Positions 1 to 11,500 of a stretch of DNA of 64,000 bases are shown piece by piece. Position numbers and translations under genes: made by a program. Position 1 is the stretch's first letter. The number at the start of each line of letters is the position of its first letter. The notes under the pieces are model-generated. The model had not been told where the DNA came from. It saw only the letters and a program-made list of their open reading frames with translations, and ran no database searches. The stretch comes from Brachypodius melanocephalos. Lineage: Eukaryota > Chordata > Aves > Passeriformes > Pycnonotidae. The stretch spans positions 340,145-404,144 of the forward strand of contig VZSR01003210.1 of NCBI GenBank assembly GCA_013398615.1, written 5' to 3'.

Positions 1-430
1 GCCAAGGTGTTTTTCTGGGGGGTCGAGCCGTGCTATTATTGTTATTATTTTGGGCGGGGGGACTCGCTCGGCGCGGTGGTTCCCGTGGCAGGAGAGGGGG
101 AGCCCAACCTTTCTCCCCTTTTCCGAAAAATAACACGGGAATGTGCGGTGGTTCCCCGCTGTCCTGCCCCCGAGGGAGCGGGCACGGTGCCTCCTCCTGC
201 CCCCATGCCCGGCTCTAATTTGGAGTTCGGGCTGCTGAGAAGCTGTAAAGTTTCTGATGAGCCGGGGCTGAACTTCTTCCCAGGCGTGGGAATGCCGCGC
301 CGCAGCAGCGCGTGGGGGCTGAGCCGCAGTGGAAGCGGTGGGATTTTTAAATCCCCTCCAAACATCATTAAAACGGGAGGACAGCGTTTGAAAACGCCAA
401 ACTTGCTCCGAGCGTTTGGAGAAAACACTT
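1..430. promoter_or_regulatory. CpG-rich shoulder, possible CDH23 promoter/first-exon area
   Basis: The first ~430 bases carry a dense set of CpG dinucleotides (for example GGCGCGGTGG near 68 and CCGCGCCGCAGCAGCGCG near 296). CpG is sparse in most of the remaining window. GC-rich, CpG-retaining DNA upstream of a start codon is typical of a vertebrate CpG-island promoter or the start of intron 1. CDH23 is known in mammals to have a non-coding first exon, so this may be the 3' flank of that exon or of its island. No TATA box or convincing splice donor was identified, so the transcription start is not placed. It could equally be a GC-rich intron start, with exon 1 to the left of the window. Confidence 0.4.
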
Positions 431-830
431 CGTTTTAGGTTATTTTTTTTCCTTTGCTTGCTGCTGCTTTCCTTCGTCTCCCTCAAAACCTGCAGTCCCT
501 CTTTTCTTTAAATCCATCTTCTGACCACCTTGCCGGCCGCTATCTTTCCCCAAGCCGCCTCTCCTACCCATTAGCGTTTTCCAGGAGGAGAGGGATGCTG
601 GAATAGGACATTTCCTATGCCGATGTGTTTTCTTTGTTATTGGTTTGGGGTTTTTTCGCTTTTCGGGGGAAAAAGCCGCGTCTGGCAGCGGATTCCTTGG
701 GCTGGCAGAGCTCGCTGCGCTGGGCTGCACGCAACAAGCCCGGCTCCTTCCTCCCCGGGATCTTCCCGGTGCATGCTGCGGGAGCCTGGGATGTGTCGTG
801 CACGTAGGGTAGAGCTGATGCATTGAGATG

Positions 831-877
831 TTTATATGTGTGTGTGTATATATACATACATATATATATATATATTA
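831..877. repeat. Compound (TG)n/(TA)n microsatellite
   Basis: A run of TG dinucleotides passes into TA dinucleotides and then an AT/T-rich tail. This is a simple repeat with no coding meaning. Similar TG-to-TA compound tracts occur at 13815 and 19561. Confidence 0.9.
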
Positions 878-2095
878 TTTTTTTTTAATTGTGCGGGGGG
901 AAGCCGGGGATAAAGTATTCCCATGGGATGCTCGTGTTTGTGAAAATCCAGGTGGCTGTTTCGGCAGCGTGAGTTTTACCTTTGTCTCCCCTTCTCCTGT
1001 CCTGGGGAAGGAGGGGAGGAGAAATCGCTGTGCAGTTCCATTTTCCTTCCCCATCCCGCTCCCTCCCTTTATCCTCGGCACAAAGCTTTCTTCTTTCCCA
1101 AGGAGTCGGGTCCTATCATGAAAAATACAATGTTAAAGCCCAAGTTGTATTCCCACACTATCTTTGTGAGAAAGTGTAAAAATTAATGTTGCCCCTTCTT
1201 TTTAATTGTTTGTTTATTATTTTGGCAATGAGTGGGAGCAACAATGTTTGGAAGAGGTGGGAGCTGTGGAGCTTGGCTGGCTGCTGTGGCTGAGCCTGGG
1301 GAGAGCTCCCAGCCCCATCCCTTTTCTCAGGAGCATCACCTGGAGGCAGCACCAGAACCATTCCTGCTGCTCAGCTGCAATAACCTCCAGGGTGATGCCC
1401 AGGGCATGGCAGCTCTGCTGCCCTGGTGCAAGGAAAAAGGGCCCTGCAATCCTCTTCTGAGCAGAGCCCTGAGCAGCTGGGGGTGAAAGGGCCTCTTAAA
1501 AAAAAAAGGATTCATTTTGTGAAGTTTCCTAGATGTTCTGTGCAGATGGTCTGGAGCACAGATTATTTTTGAATTTAAGAAGCTTTAGGAGATGGGATTG
1601 GCCTGATGAGGGGGCTGGTCTGTGGGCTCTTGTTGGGGTGTAAAATATCCCAGCTGCTTTGCAGCCAGGCTAATTGAGCTGGAGCTTTGCTTTGAGAGCA
1701 TGAACAGTTCCATGTGCAACCTAAAACTTTCGTGGCTTTTTTCCCATTACAGTATCCTGCTTCCTCCTCTAAGACTTCTCATAATGTTGCAGGAGAAATA
1801 GGGTTATTTTGGGGCTTTTGTGGCCCAGGACCTACAGATGTGAAAATTCCTGCGTTTGTGCTGATGTTTTTTATCTTATTCTATTTCAGTGTGTAGATTC
1901 TGCACCTGGGAGAAACTGGGAATTCCAATGGTTAAGACCCAAATCTTGCAGATGTCCTGGATCTTGCCAGGGATTTGGTGAAGACCAGGAGCTGGAGTAG
2001 CATTTGATCCATGGGCTGTGCTCAGCTTGGAAGTTTCAATGTGGGCAGGAGATACTTGCTCTTGCGTTCTGGTGGCTTTCAGTTTGTGAAGGTGA

Positions 2096-2271
2096 AGATT
2101 AGATGGGATATTAGGAAGGAATTCCCCGCTTTGAGGGTGGGGAGGCCCTGGCACAGGGTGCCCAGAGGAGCCCCTGGATTCCTGGCAGTGTCCAAGGTCA
2201 GGTTGGATGGAGCTGGAGCACCCTGGGATAGTGGAAGGTGTCCCTGCCCATGGCTGTGTGGTGTTTTAAGA
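2096..2271 (+). mobile_element. CR1 LINE 3'-end fragment
   Basis: Contains the characteristic CR1 3' UTR order: a 'gatgggatattaggaa' block, 'gggtggggaggccctggcac', 'cccagaggagc', 'tccaaggtcaggttggatgg', 'gggatagtggaaggtgtccc' and 'tgcccatgg'. CR1 is the dominant bird LINE and is usually truncated at its 5' end, as here. No reverse transcriptase remains. The terminal 8-bp repeat is degraded. Confidence 0.9.
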
Positions 2272-5200
2272 CCCTTCTGACCAGAGGGGCAATCCTGGCC
2301 CACAATGTCACTTTTGTAGCCTCCTGGCAGCATCTATTTGAAGCACTGTCCCGGGAACAAGGACCTGGCTGTGCTGTCCCTTCAGAGCCTCTGCCAGAGC
2401 TTGGATTGCTTTGCCCTGATCTGTGTGTTTGATAAAACAACTGCTCTCCCAGGAAGAAAGAGGTCCTGCTTGCTGTGTGTGGAGGAGAGAGTCACTGGGG
2501 GCAAATTCCTGATAGAAATTGAGCGATGTGCCCGAGCATGCTGCACCTTTGCAAAGGGCAGATAGGAGAGGGACTGGACAGCTTCAAGGGCCCTCAGCCA
2601 CATCTGGGGTCCCAGGAGGGCTTGCATGAACCAGCCTGTCACTGGTGATGAACTGCTGTCATTAATCCAAATAACTTCATCCCTGCTGCCTGCCTTTGTC
2701 TTTCCATCCAATCCCTGCTCTCCAGGGCTGCTCTTTGACACTGAGGGATTTTGAGGGGGTTCCTCCTGAGTATCCCCATCTTCCTTCCCTGTGCTGGCTG
2801 TACTTTTTTCCCCTGCTCCTACAATTCCAGGCAGCGAGTGATTATCCCCAGCGTGCCCGCAGTGCTGCTCTGCCGGGCAGAGCTTCCCTTTTATTAGCAG
2901 GAGCAGCCAGCGGGCATTGGAGAGGTCTGGAGCAGCAAAGTGCCTCTTGCTGGAAGTGAGCTTTGTGTGAAAGCAGCAAGGGACACTTTCTCTTGATTTG
3001 GATGAGGCAAGAAATGGCCTGAGAGCCTTTGCAGCTCTGGTTCATCAATGGGAAGGGGTTTTGTGGGTTTTCCTATGGTTGTATTATTCTTTTACCCTTC
3101 TTCTGAAGCATCCCTTTTTCCCTCTGGTTTTAAGATCCACCATTCCAGTCACCATTGGCCTGAACAAAATAGCTTTGCTCCTTCTTTTTACTGCTGAAAA
3201 CTCCCAGCCTGGAGCTTACGGGCAGCTGGAGGCAGGAAAATGGGATAAAATCCCAGTGCACACACCCCCAGGGTCCTGGGCTTGGAGTGGGGTCTGCTGA
3301 GTATTTACCAAGAGAGATGGAGTTCAATTAAATAACTCACCCATCTCCTTTGGCAGGGCTATAAAATGCAGCTGGGTGACTGATTGGGAAGAGCTGGGGG
3401 TTCTGAGGCTGGTGCCTTGCTCTTGAGGGTGGTGCTGAATCCTTTATTGCTGCTGTGGGGGGACATTCTGGGGCAAAGCCTGTACCCAGCTCCCTCCTGC
3501 TGCAAAAAGGGAATCCTTGCCTTGACAGCTGCAGCTGGATGTGGCAAGGAGGGAGGTGCTGAGGCAGTCCCTTCCAGCACATGCTTTTTTCCCCTTTAAT
3601 CCCACTTCACATCTTGTCCTCTTCTTTCCCTTCAAACCCCCCTGAGCCAAGCAGAACTCATGTGCCAGATCTGGAGTGGGTGGGAGCACCCAGGATCTGC
3701 AGGCACAGGCTGGGTGCAGCAGTTTGGGGTCCAGACACCCTCAGGGATCCTGTGTGGGAGTCTGAGGATGTTGGACACTTCTCCGGCATCATTTTGATGG
3801 CAGTGCTTGGAATTCCAGCCAGGCTGCTGCCTGCCCTGGGTCGGAGGGAGGCCACATCCTTCCAGGCAGGGCACAAGAAAGGAAGTGTCTGGCATCCCAT
3901 TCCTGAGCAGGCTTGGAGTCAGGCCTTCAGCATCCTCACATCTGCCACTTTGTCCATATCTGTAGATTTTCTAAGAGCCTGGAGAGAGGCTCCTGTCTGG
4001 TGAGACCAGATTGTGTGTGTCACTTCACTGCACTCAGCTTTCCGCTTCCTCCTAAAGCAAGAATTCCCACCCTTCCTCCCCCTCCTCCTTTTTTTCTTCT
4101 TTCTTTTTCTCCTTTAAGCCCAGCTCCGTTGCTGTTGGCTGCTTTTCCACCTTTTCATCCCACGTTAGCATCATCTGCTCTGCAGCTTTGCTGTGTTGGT
4201 GCAGCCCTGTTGGTTTGGTCCCTGTGCCCCATCCCAGCCTTCCTCCCAGCTCAGGAGCTGCTCTTCCAGCTGAGGAGAGGTTTTGTGACGGAAAATGGTT
4301 GCTATGATGCCGATGGTGACTAGCAACCAGTGCTGGAGGCTCCGTAGAGCTGGTGCTGCCCCACTTAAAAGGGAAGAAATTGGGAATTCCTACTTCCCTC
4401 TCACCAAAAATGAAGCTATCCTTGCCATGGAGGGGTGGGTGGCAGTGACTGGTGCAGCAGGGAATGGGAACTCTCTTCCCAAAGCTCTCAGGGTGTTATT
4501 TTAATATCCCATGGGTGCAGAAGATGAGTTGGTTGCATTATTTGGCTTTTCCTTGGAGATGCCACAGTTGTGGTGAAAGGTTTGAGTGTTGCCTCTGCAG
4601 AGCTGGGTAGTTATTGGGATTCTCTTGTGTCAGGGGCTTGGAGAACCAATGTGATTTCCAACCCAGGCACAGCCTGGAAGGACTGGGAAGTTGAAAGATG
4701 ACATTTCCTTCTAGATTTTTGATTAAACAATGTCTTAATGACATTTTGCAGTTAATGTTTGTTTCCTGTGGGAGAACAAATGTCTGGAAGCACCAACCAA
4801 AATACTTCCACTCCTGTCCTTGCTCTAAAATGGAAGTAAACTGCTGGAAGTGAGGGAAACTTTTGGGTGTTAGTAGTTGTCAGTAAGGAACAGCTCCAGC
4901 TTTTTCCCTGGAAGAAGAAAGGTTTGAGTACCCAGCAGGGAAGTGCAGAGCTTTGTGGGGAGAAAACACCCCTGTCTCCAGCCTCAGCTTTGGTTTTGGG
5001 ATGAAGGAAGAAGAGAGAGGATTTTCCATGCTCTTTTCTCCTGCAAACACCGTCTCGGGTGGGTCGTGACAGGTCCCCCCAGCTGTGTCCCTTATTCCCT
5101 GTGGACATCCATATTCCCTCTCTCATGTGGATACCAGTATCCTGGCTTGTATTTATTTAACAGGGAAATTTTATTTCCTTTCACTGCAGGGAACAGAATG

Positions 5201-6589
5201 GAGAATTAAAAAAAAAGGGTGATGGGGAGCAAATTTTTTCACTGGGAACAAATCTCATTTTCAAGAGTCCTGACAAAATGAGCCATAAAATTACAATATT
5301 TCAAAGTGCTTTGTAATTCTAGCGTGGACGGCTCTTCATCATGGAATCTGAAAGCTCAGAAAATATAAAACTCATTAGATTAAAATAAACCACCTACCGC
5401 ACGGGAGAAAAGCTTATTTATCAATATCAATTTGCTTCTGATTACCCTGTTCTGCAATTTGTTATTTTTGGGAATTATGATTTGGGCACGGCTCACGCCA
5501 GTATGGGGGTGGGAATTAAAAAAAATCAGAATTAACTTGTAATTTTTTCCCTTTTGAATCCTACCTTATTGTAAAGCCCTGGCCAAGAGGCAATAATGAG
5601 GAGAAAGGTGCATTTCTAGCAGTGAATTTTTTTAAGGAGAAGAGGGCTGGGGAAGCTGGGAAAGCAGGAGGGGCTGGTTTTTTTGGTTTGAGAGGTGATG
5701 TTACTCAATGTGCTTGGAAGGGGATCTCAGGGGTGATTTTTTGGATGTGTTTAGTGGTGTCCTTGTTGGCACATTCTCCTGCCTGCCTTTCCAAGGTGAT
5801 GGAGGAAGCCTGGGAGAGAGGGCTCCTCCAGCAGCCGGATGGATGTGGGGCCATCCTAGTGACACCTCAGCTGCTTCCACCCCACCTCCCACATCAGATC
5901 CTGTGGGGGGACAGTGCTGTCCCTCTTTGGGGGACCCCACTGGTGTTTCATTGTGGGAAAAAGGGCTTTTTTGGGAAGGCACGCCTAGTTCCCTCCCGTG
6001 GCAGCCGTTCCTGAGGCGCTTTGATTTACTCTTTCATTTCTTCCTCGTGCCCCTGGAGCAGCATGGGGAGGTTTGGGGCTGTAAATTCAGAGGCTCGTGC
6101 TGTTTGGGGAAGGGAACACCAGTTTGGGGATGGAATGAGGGGACAGGGGTTCTGGGGATGTGTGCAGATGCCAACATCTGTGTAAGGGATGTGTAAAGGA
6201 GCAGCTCTGCCAGCCGGGCAGCGATGGCACGTTCTGAGTGCCTGGGGTGCACTTGAAAATGAACCAGCCCAGGTGCAGAGCCTGGCAGGGGCTGCTGCAG
6301 CACCCTGAGAGCACTCCATTCTAGAAATGTACCCCCACACCCAAGCAGGTGATTCTGTTTAAGGAAAAAAGTTTCAGTTTACCTTTGACCACATGAGGAA
6401 GTGAAACTAGAACTTTCCACAGTCTTCTGATTGTAATTAGCACAGAGCCAGCACAAGGGCACTGGTTGGGCTTTGGAGATGGACCTCAACACCTGCTGCC
6501 AATTTCATGGGGCAAGGTGCCAAAAAAGCCCACCTAGACCATCAGGAACCCGAAAAGACCTCACAGAACTACTCGGTCACTTGTTAAGG

Positions 6590-6790
6590 TGTAGTGGTTT
6601 CATGTCCGCCAAATTCCATTTGCCAATTTTCTGATTAGTTTACCAAGCTATAACTTCCTGAAAAATCACTTCTGGTCAAACCCCCACACTTAGCAAGGGG
6701 TCAGAGGCTTCTCTTTCTGTATCATTTGTTACTTTCGGTTTTTACTAAAACCTTTGGTTTACAAAACACACTTAAAGAGCCATCTCGCAA
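6590..6790 (+). mobile_element. Possible degraded ERVL-type LTR fragment
   Basis: Starts with TGTAGTGGTTT followed by a GCCAAATTCCA block, an opening I associate from memory with avian ERVL LTRs. It continues AT-rich and unlike its neighbours. I could not find a matching CA end or a target-site duplication, so it is either truncated or a chance resemblance. No retroviral coding sequence is visible. Confidence 0.3.
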
Positions 6791-9230
6791 AGTTTATTGC
6801 CATGTTTAGGGATGCAGCAGAGCTGTTGAGGCAGTAAAAAATCCCCTTCCCAGGCTTGGGAATGAGGAAGCAGGCTGAAAATACCTCTGCTCGACCTGAG
6901 CTGATTGCTAAACTTTCAAGCCCGGGATTTATTTGCACTGTGGCGTTTCCTCAGCTTCCCTCTTGTCCAGCAGCTGCCAGAGGATGGGGAAAGCTCTGGT
7001 TCAACATCAGTGCTTTGGCAGCCAGCAGGAGACAACACCTGAGCTCCCAGGGATGCCTTGCCCAGAGACATCCTCATGCTGGAAAGTGCACTGAGAGCTC
7101 CCTCCAAAGAGCCTCTTGCAGGCACAAGGTGCAATTTGATCTGCTCTCACTCACAATTTTTTAAAGTTCTCCCCAGAGACTTCTCGATCCTGTTCCTTAA
7201 ATTTGCAGCATTCGAGTGAACCATCTCGAAGAACCAGTGAAGAGCTGCAATATTAATGAAGACAGAGAAAAATCAAAATGACATTTCAGGCAATTACTTA
7301 CATAATGAAGTGACTGACTCGGAATATCCAATATTTAGATTTATCATGACGCTCGAAAGGGGATGCTGTCAACTACCTTTATTTCTACATCACATAAATT
7401 GTTTCTCCACTGCCCTGTTGCTTTTCAAACATGGGCTGTGCAGCTGGAAAATAATGTTCATGCTCACTTGGGCTGATAGTGGTGCTCTTTGAGAAGAAAG
7501 TTAGTGTTTTTCTCAGTGGCATTTTGCCACTGCAGAAGACAGAGGAGCTCATTTCCATCTCATCGTCTCTGGCTGCTGCAGCACCAGGAGTTTGGGCTCT
7601 GCAGTTCCATGCTGGGTGCAGGGGTCTGGAACAACTATGCTGCCCGAGGTTTCCTCCTCCCCAAAACCTATTAAAGTGGGGGGAAATTGAGATGTTTGGT
7701 GGTTTTTCTTAGTCACAAGAATCTATTCTGTTTTTGTTGGCCAAATGTAAGGATTTAAAGGGCTTGTCAGGATGCCTGGCTCCTGGGAAAATTGAGAAAA
7801 AATTTCATTTTTGTTTAGAAACTCTGCTTTTGGATGCTCTGCTGACACGAAGCAGAGGTCAGAAGCTTGTCAGGGGGTGGAGGTTTAAACTCTCCTGCCC
7901 TGGCTGTGTTTTCTGGGGCAATGGGCATGATTACACCTGAATGTCATCTCAGGTTTTCACTGAAATACCTGCAGATGCACAAAATATACCACAGCACCAT
8001 TTTTCTTGTCTAGGCATGAACCTCTTCATCCCAGAGCCTCTCTGTGGCAAAACAGCAGCAGAAATTAGAATTTCAGGCCCTTTCTGCAGCGGCAGAGTTG
8101 TTATGAGCTGTCATCTCTGACACATCCATCAGTAGAAATAAAATAGGTGTTCTAGCTATTGCTTTGGAGCTCCTTTAGGAGCATCCATGAGGATTCCCAT
8201 GAATTTCTAAGAGGAGGGGAGGCAGAGCCTTTCACCCTCAGCTGGGCTGGGATAACTCTACTCACTGTAGGATGCAGTGAAGGGAAGCTCAGCTGGCTGT
8301 CACCTCCTCTCCCAGTCCCTGGGGCTGCTCCTGTCCCACCCCCAGCGGATGGGAGAACATTCCACTGCCCCACAACTTCCAGAGCACCCAGGAGAACACG
8401 GAGCGTTTCAGAGGCAGGTCACTAGGGGGTCCTCTGGGAGTTTCCTTGTGCCTTTATGCTCTGTGTAATACACGTGGTTAATATTTGCCTCCAGGGTGGA
8501 ATGTTTTATAATCCATGTGTGTGAATTTCCTTGCAAAGGGGGCACTTGGCTGAGGTTTTGTGGGGTTGGTTTGGAAAAAGCTTTGGGTTTGATGGTGTGA
8601 ACCCCAAGCGAGGATGTGGCTGTGCTGGCAGCTCCCTGGTGCTGTTTTATTTTCTTTCCTTAGTGTGTGGAGGAGCCTTGCGCTGTGCTGAAAATTTGGG
8701 AGGGATGAGGGTGCTCCTGGCAGCCTCCCTGCTTCCTGTGCCCCTGCAGTGCCTGCTCTGTGGCCACCCAGGTGGTGTGAGAGGTTCCAGAGGCTCTGCT
8801 CCCAAATCTTGGTGCCTCTCCAGTGATTCTGGGTCAAGCTTCCCACACAGTTCTGCCAAATCATCTCAAATCCGGGTGCTGGCAGCTTGCTGCTGTGTCA
8901 CTCCCGGGTCACAGCAGCTCCTCCTTTGCTCATCCCACCTGGGGCTGCTCCTCTCCTGGCCACAGAGGTCACCGTAGCTCATCCCCTCACAGGAGAAGAG
9001 CTTTGGGAAGCAGAAAGAGAAAAATGGAGCATCTCCAGCAGGAGAATCCTGGTTTCCATCACCAAGAGGATGTTTGAAACACAGCACTGATGTCCTGAGG
9101 GTTCCCCTGCAGCATCGGGGAGGCAAGGCAAAACCTGGGGCAGGGCTGCACCCCAAGCCTGATTTATGGAGGCAAGGTCATGAATATCAGGTGCTGGACT
9201 TGACACTACCTCTCTTCTTTGACAGGAACC

Positions 9231-9300
9231 ATGAAACGTCTTGGGTCTGCTGCTGGCAACTTCCTGCCTGTCCTCTTGCTCCTGGAGCTGGTCTCTCCAG
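9231..9300 (+). CDS. CDH23: CDH23 first coding exon: start codon and signal peptide
   Basis: This exon starts CDH23, a giant calcium-dependent adhesion protein that forms the upper part of stereocilia tip links. The splice acceptor AG is at 9224-9225 after a pyrimidine run (tctcttctttgacag), so the exon begins at 9226 with a five-base leader. ATG follows with A at -3, a good initiation context. The 70 coding bases give a basic start (MKRLGS), a hydrophobic core (FLPVLLLLEL) and a cleavage-like VSPG end, which is a classic signal peptide of about 24 residues. The last base joins the next exon to complete a Gly codon (phase 1). The donor is CCAG|GTAAGT. I chose this ATG because the frame runs straight into the EC1 sequence of the next exon. 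The signal sequence does not resemble the human one (MGRHVAT...), which is common for signal peptides; the identification comes from position and the downstream exons. Confidence 0.88.
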
Positions 9301-10813
9301 GTAAGTCTGCCTCTGCTCTCTCCCTGCTTGTTTGCAAGGTACAAAGGTAGGAATTGCCGTGTTTGTGGTCTCCTGGTGAATATGCAATGCTGCACTGCTG
9401 GGGTGGTGTGGGGATGAGCAAATCTCCTTTCTTCATCCCATGAAATCGTGGGGACCTGCACATCATGCTCACGCTTTTCTTGCAGTCCTTACTGACTGCA
9501 CACATGGCATCTCTTCTTGGGAGAGAGTAGGGGGACTGGAAAAAGCCTTGGAGAAGGATGGATGAACCCAGCAGTGGCAGGTGCTCCAGGTGAATCTTGC
9601 TGGAAAGATCCACAACTTCCAGATGTGGATTTACCAAGGCAAAGCTGGGGCTGGACCTGGCACGGGGTCAATTTACATAAATAAAACCTAAAGAAAACTG
9701 GAAGGGGGTGGATCACAGACAGGGATGTAAACCAGAAGCTTGTTAGCTGTGCAGCAGCAAAATATTGCTGGCAAGGCTCTCCCTCTGCTTTCAGCAGCAA
9801 AATGATGTCCTGAGCTGTGCTTTAATAGATGCTGGGGGGAAAAATAACTCCTGTCCAAGCTGCAAAACCTCTTTTCTAATTCCAGATGAGGGGAAAGGCA
9901 GGGCTGTGGGCCAGAAGAATCTCCACAGTAAGCTCTTTCCACTGATGCTCTGGGTCTTTCCTGGCACGGGGGCTTCTGGGACAATGGCTTTTTGGTGCAG
10001 AAAATGTGCCTTTTGGGACAGGTTTTGGCACATCACAGGGTGCATAGGAGCTGTAAATGCACAGCAAAGCCCCGTGAAAATTGGGATTGTTACATGACTG
10101 GCCTAACCCCCTTGGGTGCTGGTGTGGGGAGAGGGTGCCTGTGTGGCTCCTGCTGATAAACAATAGCCAGTGTGTGTCCATTTGATAGCATGGTGCCCTT
10201 TGGAAAAAAGGCTTTTTTCCCCCCTCCTGAAGCCTGGAGATGGCTTGCCCAGATTGGCAGCCTGATTAAGCAGTCAGTGGATGACATTAGCTGTGAGTGA
10301 CAGGCGCAGTCAATCTCCCTCTGGTGTCGTGTTGGATCAAGGAGAGCCTCACTGGGTAACTGCTCCTCTGGAAAGGGGACAAACAAGAAAAAGACAATCC
10401 AGCAAGTCCTTTAGACTTGCCAGTCTGTCCCACTGGAAAAGAGGGGTGGTGGGGTCTGCCTGCCCAGCTGGGGACTTGCAGTGACAAACTGCAGAGCCTT
10501 GGACAGGCAGCACATGGAATGGAGACAGGGATCTGGAGGCTTTGCAGCTCAGCAGCCTTCCAGCCTTTCTCTCCTAAAGCCTGCCCAGGGCTTGGGTTGC
10601 CATCTCTGTGATAAGCAAGTGCTGGCACAGCTGCTGTGCCTGGGAGAGGGATAAGCACATGGATGCCCTGCCATGCACCCTGGGCACTGCAGGTGATGGT
10701 GGCTCTTCCCAGGAGGTTTGCAGAGCTCCTGGTGAAGCAGTGAGCTGGGATATAATGGGCAAGTGGAGCCTGAGTGGGCTTGGAGTGTTTGGAAGAGGAT
10801 GGTTCAGCTCTGG

Positions 10814-11277
10814 TGATGCCTTGGGAAGGCTGACCTGAAACAGAGACTGGGCAGAGCTAGAGAGTAAAGTAGATATTTATTGAAAAGCCTTTAGGATACA
10901 CCTTGGGCAAGACAGGGACTCACCAAGGCTACACCCAAGGTGGACCCAAAATGGTCACAAAATGGCTGTCCGGTCAAGAGGTCTTACGTTTTTATAAGTT
11001 TTGGTTCGTTTGCATATTGGGGTTTAATTGTCCCATTACAGTCCAGGTTGTGAGGTCCCATCCTTCTCGTTCCTCCCTTCAGACCACCCTTGTTTGTGCT
11101 TTTGGGTGCTGGACTTGACACTGTCCAAAATGTTGTCCTTGGTCTCCAGCAGGAGAAGGATTTGTTTTGTCTCCCTGCTCTGTGAAGAGAGCTGACCAGC
11201 ACTTAGTATGAGGCTCAGAACTGCACCCCTAGGCAGCGCAGAATCTGAAAATATGAAAACCGAAGCTTATGGCATCA
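10814..11277 (-). mobile_element. Solo LTR of an endogenous retrovirus, antisense to CDH23
   Basis: Read on the minus strand, this 464-bp element starts TGATGCC and ends GGCATCA, a perfect 7-bp terminal inverted repeat of the TG...CA type. It is flanked by a 4-bp direct repeat CTGG (10810-10813 and 11278-11281), the expected target-site duplication. Minus-strand signals are in the right order: a TATAAAA box (10990-10996), then about 110 bp further an AATAAA polyadenylation signal (10876-10881), leaving about 60 bp to the 3' end. No gag, pol or env sequence flanks it, so it is a recombined solo LTR. A 4-bp duplication fits class I (gammaretrovirus-like) elements better than ERVL (5 bp) or alpharetroviruses (6 bp); the class is an inference. 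It has kept its own promoter-like and poly(A) signals in an intron of CDH23. Confidence 0.88.
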
Positions 11278-11349
11278 CTGGCCTGGCAGGGGAGTCTCCC
11301 TGCTCCTGCCTGGCTCCTGGTGCAGGAGATGAGCAGAGACCTCCATCAC

Positions 11350-11500
11350 CTGAGGTCTCCCTGGAGCCTCCTCCAGGCTGAACAGCCCCAGCTTTCCCAG
11401 CCTGGCTCCAGAACAGAGGGGCTCCAACTCTCTCAGCCTCTTCCTGGCCTCCTCTGGAGTCTCTCCAGCAGGGCCATGTCCTCCCTGTGCTGGGTAGACC
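11350..11500 (-). mobile_element. CR1 LINE fragment, antisense
   Basis: Shows the reverse-complement CR1 block 'ggtctccctggagcctcc', 'ctccaggctgaacagcccca', 'ctctcagcctcttcctggcc' and 'ccatgtcctccctgtgctgg', which lies just upstream of the CR1 3' UTR. It is a short truncated copy about 70 bp from the solo LTR. Confidence 0.8.

Larger units (their letters stand above)
878..9225. other. CDH23 upstream region / probable intron 1
   Basis: No coding exon could be supported here. The stretch holds one sense CR1 fragment (2096-2271) and an AT-rich, repeat-free block (about 5220-5560). At about 6590-6790 a segment begins with TGTAGTGGTTT and resembles the start of an avian ERVL-type LTR; this is a weak call. 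The many open frames of 60-160 codons overlap one another on both strands and have no recognisable domain. If CDH23 has the usual non-coding first exon, most of this is intron 1, which ends at the AG at 9224-9225. Confidence 0.6.

Noticed and set aside
10984..11202. Minus-strand 72-codon frame inside the LTR
   Set aside because: Lies in the U3 part of a solo LTR, with no similarity to a retroviral protein that I recognise.
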